Positions 1-7,503 are shown, numbered from the stretch's first letter. The stretch: 64,000 nt of DNA from CAVPTL01 sp963708725 (GCA_963708725.1 CAVPTL010000009.1:62001-126000); one strand, 5' to 3'. Translations and numbers: made by a program. The notes: generated by a model from the letters alone, not told the origin.

Positions 1-444
1 GAGAGCTTTGGTGAGCGCCGTGATCACCCGTTCAGCGTTCAGTCGTCATGGTGGCAGGGCAAAGCAGAGATCCCGACCTTCTCGCTCGAGGAACTGATGG
101 GGACCAAGCTGCGCGCCCTGTACCAGCGACGCAAGGGCCGTGATCTCTTCGACCTCTGGCTCGCGCTGCACGACGAACAGGTCGATGGCGACCGCATCGT
201 TGGGGCTTTCCACCATTACATGGGTGAGGAGGCATTCGGCTTCCGTGACCTCGCCGACAACCTCATCGACAAACTGACGAACAGCGACTTTCAGGATGAC
301 CTCACTCAGCTGATCCTTGAGCCGCCGAGGGGCTACGACCCCACGGCCGCCGCCGACATGGTGATGGAGCAACTCGGCAGCCGGTTGCGCGGCGCTCCGG
401 ATCTGTCCGCGATCGCCGACGGCGAGTGGCGGGCCGAGCGGTAG
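1..444 (+). CDS. AbiEii/AbiGii-type nucleotidyltransferase toxin, C-terminal part (5' end outside window)
   Basis: The reading frame is open from base 1, so the gene starts upstream of the window; about 147 C-terminal residues are visible. The stretch GTKLRALYQRRKGRDLFDLW is the hallmark of the AbiEii/AbiGii nucleotidyltransferase family (the conserved K-x-R-A-L-x-x-R-x-K-x-R-D-x-x-D block that follows the catalytic nucleotidyltransferase core). Known members are toxins of type IV toxin-antitoxin/abortive-infection systems and are usually preceded by an AbiEi-type antitoxin gene, which would lie off the left edge. It ends 83 bp before a duplicated tRNA-Ala 3' end, so it plausibly belongs to an integrated element. 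The family call is firm; toxin activity is inferred. Confidence 0.8.
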   Translation, partial: ESFGERRDHPFSVQSSWWQGKAEIPTFSLEELMGTKLRALYQRRKGRDLFDLWLALHDEQVDGDRIVGAFHHYMGEEAFGFRDLADNLIDKLTNSDFQDDLTQLILEPPRGYDPTAAADMVMEQLGSRLRGAPDLSAIADGEWRAER

Positions 445-452
445 ATGCGGCG

Positions 453-474
453 CCCCAGGTGGGGTAGTGGCCAA
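453..474. repeat. Flanking repeat copy 1 (CCCCAGGTGGGG-TAGTGG-CCAA)
   Basis: A 22-bp block that recurs almost identically at 657-678. Each copy sits at a similar distance beyond a tRNA-Ala 3' sequence with a hairpin in between, so the duplicated unit is larger than the tRNA fragment alone. Confidence 0.6.
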
Positions 475-485
475 CCCTCAAGAAC

Positions 486-528
486 ATCGGCTTCGACGGC
501 GGCCTTACAGGCCGCCTTCGAAACCGAT
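486..528 (-). terminator. Long hairpin just downstream of the tRNA-Ala fragment
   Basis: Two 19-base arms (486-504 and 510-528) pair with one G-U and one mismatch around a 5-base loop. Read on the minus strand it follows immediately after the truncated tRNA-Ala 3' end. It could be a tRNA terminator carried along with the duplication; there is no clear U-run, so termination is inferred from the position. Confidence 0.5.
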
Positions 529-562
529 GGAGCTAAGCGGATTCGAACCGCTGACCTCCTGG
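527..562 (-). repeat. Truncated tRNA-Ala 3' half (candidate att site)
   Basis: 36 bp identical to 733-768, that is the discriminator end, acceptor 3' strand, T arm, variable region and 3' side of the anticodon stem of the intact tRNA-Ala at 734-806. No matching 5' half (D arm, anticodon) follows at 563 onward, so this is not a second tRNA gene. A duplicated tRNA 3' end beside a toxin gene is the usual footprint of a tyrosine-integrase element. Confidence 0.75.
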
Positions 563-656
563 ACTTCGCCGTCAAGGTCGCTTTGCTCCCTTGACTGCTT
601 CGTGGCGGGATCTGCTGGGTAGCAGATCCCTTGATCCAGGCTTTCGCCTGGATCGC

Positions 657-678
657 CCCCAGGTGGGTAGTGGGCCAA
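657..678. repeat. Flanking repeat copy 2
   Basis: Near-identical to 453-474 (one G shifted). See copy 1. Confidence 0.6.
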
Positions 679-699
679 ACCACGAAACCCGATCGTCTC

Positions 700-728
700 G
701 GGGGTACGGCCTGGTGGGCCGCACCCCC
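700..728 (-). terminator. Hairpin downstream of tRNA-Ala
   Basis: 12-bp stem (GGGGGTACGGCC, 700-711, with GGCCGCACCCCC, 717-728, one G-U) around a 5-base loop, 5 bp beyond the 3' end of the minus-strand tRNA. Likely the processing or termination hairpin of the tRNA transcript; no strong U-tract follows. Confidence 0.55.
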
Positions 729-733
729 ACATA

Positions 734-806
734 TGGAGCTAAGCGGATTCGAACCGCTGACCTCCTGGGTGCGATCCAGGCGCTCTCCCAACTGAGCTAT
801 AGCCCC
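734..806 (-). tRNA. tRNA-Ala (anticodon CGC)
   Basis: The minus strand folds as a 73-nt cloverleaf. The 7-bp acceptor stem GGGGCTA/TAGCTCC contains the G3-U70 pair that is the alanine identity element. There is a D arm GCTCAGTTGGGAGAGC, an anticodon stem CCTGG/CCAGG with loop ATCGCAC (anticodon CGC, decoding GCG), and a T arm with GGTTCGAATCC. The discriminator base is A and the CCA tail is not fully encoded. Its 3' half (733-768) is duplicated at 527-562. Confidence 0.95.
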
Positions 807-828
807 GCGAGGGGCGGAAGTATATCGA

Positions 829-1176
829 CTACGGGCGGGATTCCGGCAGTAGCGGGCAGGGGCACGGCTTGGCCGCGAGCAGCTCGAGTTGGCGTTCCGG
901 CGGGTCGACGAATGCCGTTTGCACACTCGATCCGGTTGCGGCTTCGGGGTCGAGCGGGGAGTGGTGGTTGAAGCCGCGTGCCGTCATCTCCGAAACCAGC
1001 CGCTCGTGCCGGGCATACAACGCTGCGAGCTTGCCCTCCCAGCGAAGCGTCTCGGGATGGCTGCGGTATCCGCGCCTGTCCTCGCTCAGGATTGTCCACA
1101 GTGCGTGCAGCTCACGGTGCTCGCCCAGCAGGTGGTTTCGGCAGAGCAGCGCCGGGTCGACGTCCCAGATCCTCAC
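829..1176 (-). CDS. T4 endonuclease V-like pyrimidine-dimer DNA glycosylase family protein
   Basis: 115 residues. It shows the two conserved blocks of the T4 DenV family (Pfam Pyr_excise): HLLGEHREL near residues 15-23, equivalent to HLMAEYREL in T4 with the catalytic Glu conserved, and a helix ending TARGFN near residue 70, equivalent to the KRGFN block of T4. In DenV the nucleophile is the alpha-amine of Thr2; here residue 2 is Arg (MRIWD), so Met removal is unlikely and the chemistry may differ. It is shorter than T4 DenV (138 aa). Family members excise UV photoproducts. It stands alone next to the tRNA. Family membership is probable, activity unproven. Confidence 0.65.
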   Translation of the reverse strand: MRIWDVDPALLCRNHLLGEHRELHALWTILSEDRRGYRSHPETLRWEGKLAALYARHERLVSEMTARGFNHHSPLDPEAATGSSVQTAFVDPPERQLELLAAKPCPCPLLPESRP

Positions 1177-1626
1177 AGGCGGCCCTCGCGATCCCAGGAT
1201 GTCAAAATTGTGTGAGATTTGGCCGTGGGAACCGCGTGCGGCCTTGACACGATCGGCACTTGGGGTACGGTTGTCGCACGATGCTCCGACCCGCCTACGG
1301 ATCGCCTGGAAACTCGATTCGCAAACTCGGCTTTGTCGCAGAAACCGAGCAACACGTCGTCATACCGTGGGTGGCGTGCCAAAGCCGAACACGACCCCTG
1401 CGGCTCTGCTGCGAACCCACCCGTCGGCCCATCCCTGAACGCTCGTATGTGTCGCCTCCCGATCGCGTACCGACTCGTCGGGGCGGCGGTTTCGGCGTCG
1501 CCGAAGCGCTTCGGCACGTGTTTGGCGGTAACGACGTCGTGGAACCTCCCGCAGCGGGTTTGCGCCGTGGACGAGTGGGTAGTCTGCGGTCTTCGTACTG
1601 ACGCTGAGCGACTCAAGGGGGACGGC
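1177..1626. other. 450-bp intergenic region, no recognised gene
   Basis: Lies between the divergently oriented DenV-like gene and the aldo/keto reductase. Frames that are open here show no protein-like composition. A sigma70-like pair TTGACA (1244-1249) and TACGGT (1266-1271) with 16-bp spacing could be a plus-strand promoter, but it lies about 355 bp before the next start codon, so a long leader or a small unrecognised transcript would be implied. Confidence 0.4.
1244..1271 (+). promoter_or_regulatory. Candidate sigma70-type promoter
   Basis: Perfect -35 TTGACA with a weak -10 TACGGT 16 bp downstream. The distance to the aldo/keto reductase start is large. Low confidence. Confidence 0.3.
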
Positions 1627-2457
1627 ATGACTTCTGGCGCGGTGACCGATGGTGGGAATACCCGAGTACTCGCCGATAGCCACAAGCTCCCCATGCTGGG
1701 GTTGGGCGTCTGGCAGGTACCCAACGGCTCGGAGTGTGTGTCGACCGTACGATCGGCACTCGAGGTCGGATATCGCCATATCGACACCGCCCAGGCGTAC
1801 GGCAACGAGGAGAGCGTCGGGCGGGCGCTCCGCGAAAGCGACATTCCTCGCGAGGAACTCTTCATCACCACGAAGTTCTACCCCGAAAGCGCAGACCCGT
1901 CGGCCGAGGCTGAGCACAGTCTCCGGCGTCTCCGACTCGATTACGTCGACCTCTACATCATCCACTGGCCCAAGGGCGGTGCGACGTGGGCATGGCCGGG
2001 CATGGAGAAGGCGCACGAGCGCGGCCACGCGCGGTCGATCGGCGTCTCCAATTTCAGCGTCACCGAGTTGGACGAGGTGAGTGCGGTTGCAAGCGTCGCG
2101 CCTGTCGTCAACCAGGTGCAGTTCAGCCCGTTCGCCTATCGCAGCGCGCTGCTCGAAGACTGCCGGCGGCGCAACATCGCGCTGGAGGCCTACAGCCCCC
2201 TCGGCGTCGGCGCTCATCTCTCCAACCCGGCGATCGTTGCGATCGCCAAGCGCCTCGGTCGCACGCCGGCACAGGTACTGCTGCGGTGGTGCCTCCAGCA
2301 TGACGTGCCTGTCCTCACGAAGTCCACGCGCCGCGAACGCCTCGAGGAAAACGCGCAGATCTTCGACTTCGCGCTGTCGGATGAGGACATGTCTGAGCTC
2401 GATCGCCTCGATCAAACCGGTGGTACCGCCGAGGCCCGTGAGACGACGTGGTGGTGA
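1627..2457 (+). CDS. Aldo/keto reductase (2,5-diketo-D-gluconate reductase-like)
   Basis: 276 residues from ATG 1627, chosen over longer in-frame starts because AAGGGGG lies 6-12 bases upstream and homologous sequence begins here (KLPMLGLGVWQVPNG). A single-domain NADPH-dependent (beta/alpha)8 barrel. The catalytic Asp/Tyr are in DTAQAYGNE, the Lys in TTKFYPE and the His in IIHWP; the cofactor loop is LTKSTRRERLEEN near the C terminus. This is the short AKR5-like group lacking long C-terminal insertions. It reduces small aldehydes or ketones; the substrate cannot be told. It is followed on the opposite strand by another, unrelated aldo/keto reductase. Confidence 0.9.
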   Translation: MTSGAVTDGGNTRVLADSHKLPMLGLGVWQVPNGSECVSTVRSALEVGYRHIDTAQAYGNEESVGRALRESDIPREELFITTKFYPESADPSAEAEHSLRRLRLDYVDLYIIHWPKGGATWAWPGMEKAHERGHARSIGVSNFSVTELDEVSAVASVAPVVNQVQFSPFAYRSALLEDCRRRNIALEAYSPLGVGAHLSNPAIVAIAKRLGRTPAQVLLRWCLQHDVPVLTKSTRRERLEENAQIFDFALSDEDMSELDRLDQTGGTAEARETTWW

Positions 2458-2467
2458 GGGCCGTGCC

Positions 2468-3406
2468 TCAGCTCCAGGCAAGCGAGCTGCGCGTCGACCA
2501 GTAGTCGTCGGCTGATTCGGCCAGTTCGGGAAGCTCCGGCACGGCGTCGATATCGAGAGCGCGCAGGTTGCCGGCCAGCATCGGGGCGCTGACCGCACCG
2601 CTCAAAACGACATCTGACCACGGCTCGGCGATGGCCGCTGCGATCGCAATCGCATCGGGCCCGACGTCCAGCTCCCGCGCGGCTTGCCGGAGCGGCGGCG
2701 GTGCGGCGTGCTCGGCCAGCCGGCCATTGGCGAGGGCCTCCTTGACGATCACCTGGAGGCCGGCGTCGTGGGCGCGCTGGAGCGCCGCGCCAGCCGAGCG
2801 CTCGTGCAGGTTCCAGGTCGCCTGAACGGTGTCGAACAGTCCCAGCTCGAGCGCTCGGTCGATTGTGTCGGATTGGCGCGGGCCGGTGGCGGTGAAACCG
2901 ATCGCAACCCCGGAGTCGCGAAGCGCCCGGAGCTCGGCAATCAGCTCGGCATCGTCGAGCACGCCGCTCTCAATGGTCGCCGAATGGATCTGATAGAGGT
3001 CGAGGCGGTCTCCGAGAAGCGCTTGGGTCTCGGAAAGTTGAGCGCGGAACCTTTCGACACTGAGATCCTTCTGCTCCTGCACGGGAGCATCCATGTCCCA
3101 GTTGCCGGTGTAGGCATAGCCCCACTTCGAGCCGATCACGAGTGCGTCGGGGTTCGGCCGGCGCGACGAAAGCCACGACGCCAGAAACGCCTCGGCCAGG
3201 CCGTATGAGCGGGCCGCGTCGAAGTACCGCACTCCGCTCGCAAACGCGGCGTCCATCAGATCGTGTGCACGCCGCTCGAGTGCCTCGCGGCTGCGGTCGT
3301 CACCCAGATCCCGGTCGCGGCCGAGGTTGATGTACGCGGGCCGCCCCACGGCGGCCAAACCAACCCCGATGGGACAGGATGCGATCGCCTGATCGAGCAC
3401 AGCCAT
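2468..3406 (-). CDS. Aldo/keto reductase, divergent subfamily
   Basis: 312 residues, convergent with the preceding AKR (10 bp between stops). The AKR barrel is visible: Asp/Tyr in YFDAARSYGLAE (about residues 60-71), Lys in VIGSKWGY and His in YQIHSAT. The C-terminal half (WSDVVLSGAVSAPMLAGNL) carries a cofactor-binding strand in place of the usual IPGxxxxxH motif. Such proteins are annotated as aldo/keto reductases of actinobacteria without a known substrate. The start at ATG 3406 precedes the motif region by the usual distance. Confidence 0.85.
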   Translation of the reverse strand: MAVLDQAIASCPIGVGLAAVGRPAYINLGRDRDLGDDRSREALERRAHDLMDAAFASGVRYFDAARSYGLAEAFLASWLSSRRPNPDALVIGSKWGYAYTGNWDMDAPVQEQKDLSVERFRAQLSETQALLGDRLDLYQIHSATIESGVLDDAELIAELRALRDSGVAIGFTATGPRQSDTIDRALELGLFDTVQATWNLHERSAGAALQRAHDAGLQVIVKEALANGRLAEHAAPPPLRQAARELDVGPDAIAIAAAIAEPWSDVVLSGAVSAPMLAGNLRALDIDAVPELPELAESADDYWSTRSSLAWS

Positions 3407-3497
3407 CGCCGGATACTACGTCCAGCTACGTGGAATTCTCGGACTCGGCCGCCATCAGCGTCGGAGGGATCGCCGGTGGTTCGGGTAGAGTCCCAGA

Positions 3498-3575
3498 ACG
3501 CGCGATGAGGCTCGCGCCTAACCGCCCTCCTGGGCTGATGGCCTCTACCACTTGGTAGAGCCACGTCCTGGAGGT
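3498..3575 (+). ncRNA. Candidate riboswitch leader of the antiporter gene (nhaA-I/Li+-type)
   Basis: The 5' leader is packed with nested pairing: GCGCGA/TCGCGC (3500-3505/3512-3517), GAGGC (3507-3511) with GCCTC (3541-3545), GCCC/GGGC (3524-3527/3532-3535) with loop TCCT, and a perfect CTCTACCA/TGGTAGAG hairpin (3543-3550/3553-3560). The CCTCC at 3526-3530 is complementary to the Shine-Dalgarno GGAGG at 3570-3574, so a pseudoknot could hide the ribosome site. Placement before a cation/proton antiporter and the GATGAGGC..CCGCCCTCCTGGGC pattern resemble the nhaA-I class reported to sense Li+. The structure is seen; the class is recalled from memory and not verified. Confidence 0.55.
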
Positions 3576-3580
3576 GTGCG

Positions 3581-4762
3581 ATGAGTGATCTTGCCCTGGC
3601 AGCGCTGCTCACAACAGCGATTCTTTTGGCGAGCATGGTGTCGATCGAGGCCGGCCTGTCGGTCGCGTTGATCGAGTTGGCGGCCGGCGTGGCCGTCGGC
3701 AACCTGTTCACAGTGACGGTGCCCGATTGGCTCGCGTTCATCGGAACGTTCGCCGGCGTGCTCTTGACGTTCCTCGCCGGCGCCGAGGTGGACGTCCCGC
3801 AGTTTCGGCGCGAGTGGCGCGCCAGCGTGCTGATCGGCTCGGTCTCGTTTGCCGCGCCGTTCGTGGTCGCACTCGCGGCCTGCTATTGGATCGCCGGCTG
3901 GAACCGAGACGCGGCCGAGATCGGGGGTCTTGCGCTCTCGACCACCAGCCTCGCTGTTGTCTACGCCGTGCTGGTCGAAACCGGTCTCAACCGCTCACTG
4001 ATCGGCAAACGGATCATGTCCGCGACGTTTATCACCGACATCCTCACCGTGATCGGACTGTCGGTGTTGTTCGTCACCCCCAACCTGTGGGTGATCCCGT
4101 TCGTGGTGCTCTCGATCGCGTTCATCTGGGGGCTGCCCAAGGTCGCGCCGTGGTTCTTTGGTCGCTACGGCGATCGAGTGATCGAACCCGAAATCAAGCT
4201 GGTGTTCGCGGCGCTCTTCATCCTCATCTACTTCGGCACCAAGGCCGACAGCCAACCGGTGCTGCCGGCGTTCATCCTGGGACTGGCGATGAGCTCCCAC
4301 TACGCCCAGCACCGCAAGGAGCAGGAGCGCATCCGGGTGGTCGCGTTCGCCTTTCTGACGCCGTTTTTCTTCATCAAGGGCGGCCTCAACGTCTCGCTCT
4401 CGGCGGTATGGGCAAACATCGGCGTGCTCGGCTTGCTGATCGTCGCCAAGATCGCGCCCAAGTTCGCGGGCGTCTATCCGCTGGCGCGTCGCTATACCGC
4501 ACCGCACGCTGCGTTCACCACGCTTTTGATGTCGACGGGGTTGACGTTTGGCACGATCACGTCGCTGTACGGATTGCAGGCGGGGATCATCACCAAGACC
4601 CAGTTCTCGCTGCTGGTAACGGTGGTGGTGCTGTCGGCGATCGTGCCCACCGCGATCGCTCAGCACTTCTTCAGCCCGAGCCACGACCAGCTCTCAGCCG
4701 AAGTCGACCCCGCTGAGCGCGGCGCACCCAGCCCACCGCGGGAGAGCGCCGAGCTGGCCTGA
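3581..4762 (+). CDS. Cation/proton antiporter (CPA2, Na+/H+ exchanger family)
   Basis: 393 residues, almost entirely hydrophobic, with about 11-12 predicted membrane spans, matching the Na_H_Exchanger domain without the C-terminal TrkA/RCK parts seen in KefB/KefC. The family exchanges monovalent cations for protons at the cytoplasmic membrane. A strong GGAGG at 3570-3574 precedes ATG 3581. The structured leader at 3498-3575 suggests translational control by a ligand. The hydrophilic C-terminal tail (SAEVDPAERGAPSPPRESAE) is short. The stop codon is the first three bases of a palindromic repeat shared with the convergent peroxiredoxin gene. Confidence 0.9.
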   Translation: MSDLALAALLTTAILLASMVSIEAGLSVALIELAAGVAVGNLFTVTVPDWLAFIGTFAGVLLTFLAGAEVDVPQFRREWRASVLIGSVSFAAPFVVALAACYWIAGWNRDAAEIGGLALSTTSLAVVYAVLVETGLNRSLIGKRIMSATFITDILTVIGLSVLFVTPNLWVIPFVVLSIAFIWGLPKVAPWFFGRYGDRVIEPEIKLVFAALFILIYFGTKADSQPVLPAFILGLAMSSHYAQHRKEQERIRVVAFAFLTPFFFIKGGLNVSLSAVWANIGVLGLLIVAKIAPKFAGVYPLARRYTAPHAAFTTLLMSTGLTFGTITSLYGLQAGIITKTQFSLLVTVVVLSAIVPTAIAQHFFSPSHDQLSAEVDPAERGAPSPPRESAELA

Positions 4763-4790
4763 ATAAATGGTGCCAGGCACCATTTATTCA
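4760..4790. repeat. Dispersed palindrome, family A copy 1
   Basis: Perfect 31-bp palindrome TGAATAAATGGTGCC-A-GGCACCATTTATTCA. Its first TGA is the stop of the antiporter and its last TCA is the (minus-strand) stop of the peroxiredoxin. The RNA would form an 11-bp or longer stem with a CCAGG-type loop in both directions, so it could be a bidirectional terminator. Confidence 0.9.
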
Positions 4791-5369
4791 CGCGGGTGCG
4801 GCTTTGTGTTCCCATCCGTGGAACGCGGCCAGGTCGCCGGCCTCCCAGGCCTCGCGCAGCCCCGGCGTGCTCAGATCCCAGTCCGGGCGGATCTCGCGGG
4901 TTGCATCGCGCAGGTCGCGGCGGAGGTCTTCGATCGATGGCCGTCCCCAAAACCAGTAGCCGTTGTAGATGCTGTGGACGATCAGCCCGGGCTTGAGCAC
5001 CAGCGTGTGGGGAATCATCGGATCGTTCTCGGGGTCGGTGTACTCCTGGATGTCGAGGTCTTTCTGGACGATCCGCTCGGGATCCGAGAGAAACGGCCAC
5101 GGCGCGCCGACAGATGCCCGGAACTCCTGGAGGGTGTGGTGGGGATCGGTCGCGATCGTGACGACCTGGGTGTAGGCGACGGCGATCTGCGGGTAGTACC
5201 GCGCCAGCTGGAGGTGCTGCTGATGCTCCTTGGGGCAGTAATGGCCGCGGGCGAGCATCAGGATCAACGGGTCATCGCCCTGAATCTCGCTGAGTGTGCG
5301 GGGCGTTTCGGTGTGATCGGGAAGCGTGTAGTCGGGGAACTTGGCCCCAGGTGTGATATCGGGACGCAT
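4788..5369 (-). CDS. Peroxiredoxin-like redoxin (AhpC/TSA superfamily)
   Basis: 193 residues from ATG 5369, preferred over an upstream in-frame ATG because GGAGGT lies 6 bases before it and the fold starts here (ITPGAKFPDYTLPDHT). The thioredoxin-like fold shows the peroxidatic region ILMLARGHYCPKEHQQ, in which the single Cys sits where the PxxxT/SxxC motif is expected; the surrounding Thr/Ser is replaced, so it is an atypical redoxin. It probably reduces peroxides with an external thiol partner. Its stop codon lies inside the shared palindrome at 4760-4790. It is divergent from the VOC gene. Confidence 0.8.
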   Translation of the reverse strand: MRPDITPGAKFPDYTLPDHTETPRTLSEIQGDDPLILMLARGHYCPKEHQQHLQLARYYPQIAVAYTQVVTIATDPHHTLQEFRASVGAPWPFLSDPERIVQKDLDIQEYTDPENDPMIPHTLVLKPGLIVHSIYNGYWFWGRPSIEDLRRDLRDATREIRPDWDLSTPGLREAWEAGDLAAFHGWEHKAAPA

Positions 5370-5491
5370 CGCTGACCTCCGGTCGTGGGGATCGGTTGAC
5401 GGGTACTGCCAAGCTACACCCTTATCCACGACAGCGAGGCTCTGTGGGATGTGCGAATCTTGGGATGACCACATCAACGAAGGAGGCCGCC

Positions 5492-6145
5492 ATGAGCAGC
5501 TCCGCCGAAGGCACCGATACAGCGGTCGACATGAAGCTCGAGGTCGTCGTGATCCCCGTTGCCGACGTCGATCGCTCCAAGCAGTTCTACGAAGGCTTGG
5601 GATGGAGGCTGGATGCCGACTTCCCCTTTGAGAACGGCTTTCGGGTCGTCCAGCTGACGCCGCCCGGGTCGGGATGCTCGGTCCAGTTCGGCGCCAAGAT
5701 CACGTCGGCTGAGCCAGGTTCGGCCGAGGGGCTTTACCTGATCGTCTCCGACATTCAGGCCGCGCACGACGAACTCGTCGGGCGGGGGGTCGACGTCAGC
5801 GAGGTGTTCCACCCGGGTTCGCCCGGCGCGCAATTCCAGCTCGTTGGCACGGCCGATCGCGTCAGCGGACCCGCCCCCGATCATTCCAGCTACGGGTCAT
5901 TTGCCACGTTCCGCGATCCGGACGGCAACCGCTGGTTGTTCCAGGAGGTCACCACCCGGCTTCCCGGCCGGATCGAGGCGGACACCACCTTCGCTTCGGC
6001 CGCCGAGCTCTCGACCGCGCTCCAGCGCGCGGCCGCAGCGCACGGCGAGCACGAGGCCCGCACCGGCAAGGCAGATCCCGAGTGGCCCGTCTGGTACGCC
6101 GAGTACATGGTGCGCGAGCAGGCCGGTGAGGAGCTGCCTCTATGA
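5492..6145 (+). CDS. VOC family (glyoxalase/bleomycin-resistance/dioxygenase) protein
   Basis: 217 residues from ATG 5492; AAGGAGG at 5480-5486 fixes the start over upstream in-frame ATGs. Residues 12-150 form a vicinal-oxygen-chelate fold (LEVVVIPVADVDRSKQFYEG at the start, FRDPDGNRWLFQEV at the end). A helical C-terminal extension (about 160-217; ASAAELSTALQRAAAAHGEHE.. WPVWYAEYMVREQAG) resembles a tail seen in actinobacterial VOC proteins. The reaction is unknown. First gene of an operon: its stop overlaps the next ATG by 4 bp. Confidence 0.85.
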   Translation: MSSSAEGTDTAVDMKLEVVVIPVADVDRSKQFYEGLGWRLDADFPFENGFRVVQLTPPGSGCSVQFGAKITSAEPGSAEGLYLIVSDIQAAHDELVGRGVDVSEVFHPGSPGAQFQLVGTADRVSGPAPDHSSYGSFATFRDPDGNRWLFQEVTTRLPGRIEADTTFASAAELSTALQRAAAAHGEHEARTGKADPEWPVWYAEYMVREQAGEELPL

Positions 6146-7503
6146 GTAACGACTACGACGTGATCGTGCTCGGCGGTGGCTCACCAGGCGAGCACTGCGC
6201 CGGTGCGCTGGCGGCCGGTGGCCTGCGCGTGGCCGTGGTCGAGCGTGAGCTGGTGGGCGGCGAGTGCTCCTACTGGGCCTGCATTCCGTCCAAGACACTG
6301 CTTCGTCCCGGCGAGGCGGTGCACGCCGCGAACGAGGCGGCGGCGAGCGCAACCGTGGACGTGGACGCCGCCCTGGCCTGGCGCGACTTCATGGTCTCCA
6401 ACCACACCGACGCCGGACAGGAGCGCTGGCTCGCGAGCAACGACATTGCCCTGCTACGCGGCAGTGGCCGGCTCGCGGGAACCGGGGTCGTGGAGGTCGC
6501 GGGGGTGAAACACACCGCCGATCATGTGGTGCTCGCAACCGGTGCTGACCCCTTCATCCCGCCGGTGCCGGGGCTGCGCGAGCTCGAAGGCATCTGGACG
6601 AACCGCGAGGTCACGGCAATGACGAGCGTGCCTCGCCGGCTGCTGATCCTCGGTGGCGGGCCGGTGGGCGTCGAGATGGCACAGGCCGTGCGCCGGCTGG
6701 GAGGAGAGGTGGCGCTGGTCGAGGGTTCAGACCACGTGCTGCCCCACGAGCCGGCGCCGCTCGGCGCCGCCCTCGGCGAGGTGCTGGGAAGGGACGGCAT
6801 CGAACTGGTGCTCGGCACCCAGGCACAGGCGGCTCGGCGCGACGGCGACCAGTACGTGCTGGAGTTCGAGGACGGTCGGGAGCTTCGCGGTGACCGACTG
6901 CTGGTCGCCACCGGCCGCCGGCCACGTGTGGACGACATCGGGCTCGAGACGGTCGGCGTCGAAGCCGGCGACCATGGAGTTCCCGTGGATTCGCGGCTAC
7001 GAGTCGGCGAGCGACTGTGGGCAATTGGGGACGTCACCGGTATCTGGAACCTGACCCACGTCGGCAAGTACCAGGGCCGGGTGGTTGCCTCAAACATTCT
7101 GGGCGAACCTCGCGAGGCCGACTACGAGGCGGTGCCGCGGGCGGTGTTCACCGATCCGCAGGCCGTGGCTGTCGGAGGAACGGAGGGGCGCTTCAGCGCG
7201 ACGGCGAAGATCGCCGAGATCGCAAAGACCGCCACCTACACCCGTGCCTACGCCGAGAGCAACGGGTTCTTGACGCTGCTCAGCGACGGCGAACGGCTGA
7301 CCGGGGCCTATGCGCTCGGGCCGGAGGCCGGCGAGTGGCTGCAGCAGGCCACGCTCGCTATTCGCGCGCATGTATCGCTCGAGGTGCTGCTCGACACGAT
7401 CCAGCCCTTCCCGACCTTCTCGGAGATCTACCTGGATGCTCTCAAAGCGCTGCGCATCGAGATCCGCTCCGACCGCGAGGTGGTGGAGGCGGCGTCGCCG
7501 TGA
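6142..7503 (+). CDS. FAD-dependent pyridine-nucleotide disulfide oxidoreductase, catalytic His missing
   Basis: 453 residues: N-terminal FAD Rossmann fold (VIVLGGGSPGEHCA), redox-active CSYWACIPSK (CxxxxC as in dihydrolipoamide dehydrogenase), NAD(P) Rossmann fold at about 168-200 (LLILGGGPVGVEMAQAVRRL), second FAD motif LWAIGDVTG and a C-terminal dimerisation domain. In lipoamide dehydrogenases and mercuric reductases with a His base the C terminus reads HAHPTxSE; here it is IQPFPTFSE, so the catalytic His is Phe. The disulfide is intact, so thiol or quinone reduction is possible, but lipoamide dehydrogenase activity is doubtful. Overlaps the VOC gene and the MFS gene by 4 bp each. Confidence 0.9.
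   Translation: MSNDYDVIVLGGGSPGEHCAGALAAGGLRVAVVERELVGGECSYWACIPSKTLLRPGEAVHAANEAAASATVDVDAALAWRDFMVSNHTDAGQERWLASNDIALLRGSGRLAGTGVVEVAGVKHTADHVVLATGADPFIPPVPGLRELEGIWTNREVTAMTSVPRRLLILGGGPVGVEMAQAVRRLGGEVALVEGSDHVLPHEPAPLGAALGEVLGRDGIELVLGTQAQAARRDGDQYVLEFEDGRELRGDRLLVATGRRPRVDDIGLETVGVEAGDHGVPVDSRLRVGERLWAIGDVTGIWNLTHVGKYQGRVVASNILGEPREADYEAVPRAVFTDPQAVAVGGTEGRFSATAKIAEIAKTATYTRAYAESNGFLTLLSDGERLTGAYALGPEAGEWLQQATLAIRAHVSLEVLLDTIQPFPTFSEIYLDALKALRIEIRSDREVVEAASP

Larger units (their letters stand above)
563..732. other. 170-bp hairpin-rich spacer between the two tRNA-Ala 3' copies
   Basis: No credible reading frame. It contains two perfect stem-loops, at 607-630 (10-bp stem, GGGT loop) and 633-654 (9-bp stem GATCCAGGC/GCCTGGATC, TTTC loop), the flanking repeat copy at 657-678 and a terminator-like hairpin at 700-728. 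The GATCCAGGC arm also matches the anticodon-arm sequence of the neighbouring tRNA (773-781). Confidence 0.6.

Noticed and set aside
527..562. A second tRNA-Ala gene
   Set aside because: Only the 3' half is present; no D arm or anticodon follows, so it is a duplicated fragment.
1360..2598. Long minus-strand open frame opposite the aldo/keto reductase
   Set aside because: Antisense shadow of a well-supported gene: Arg/Pro/Ala-rich composition, no motif, no ribosome site.
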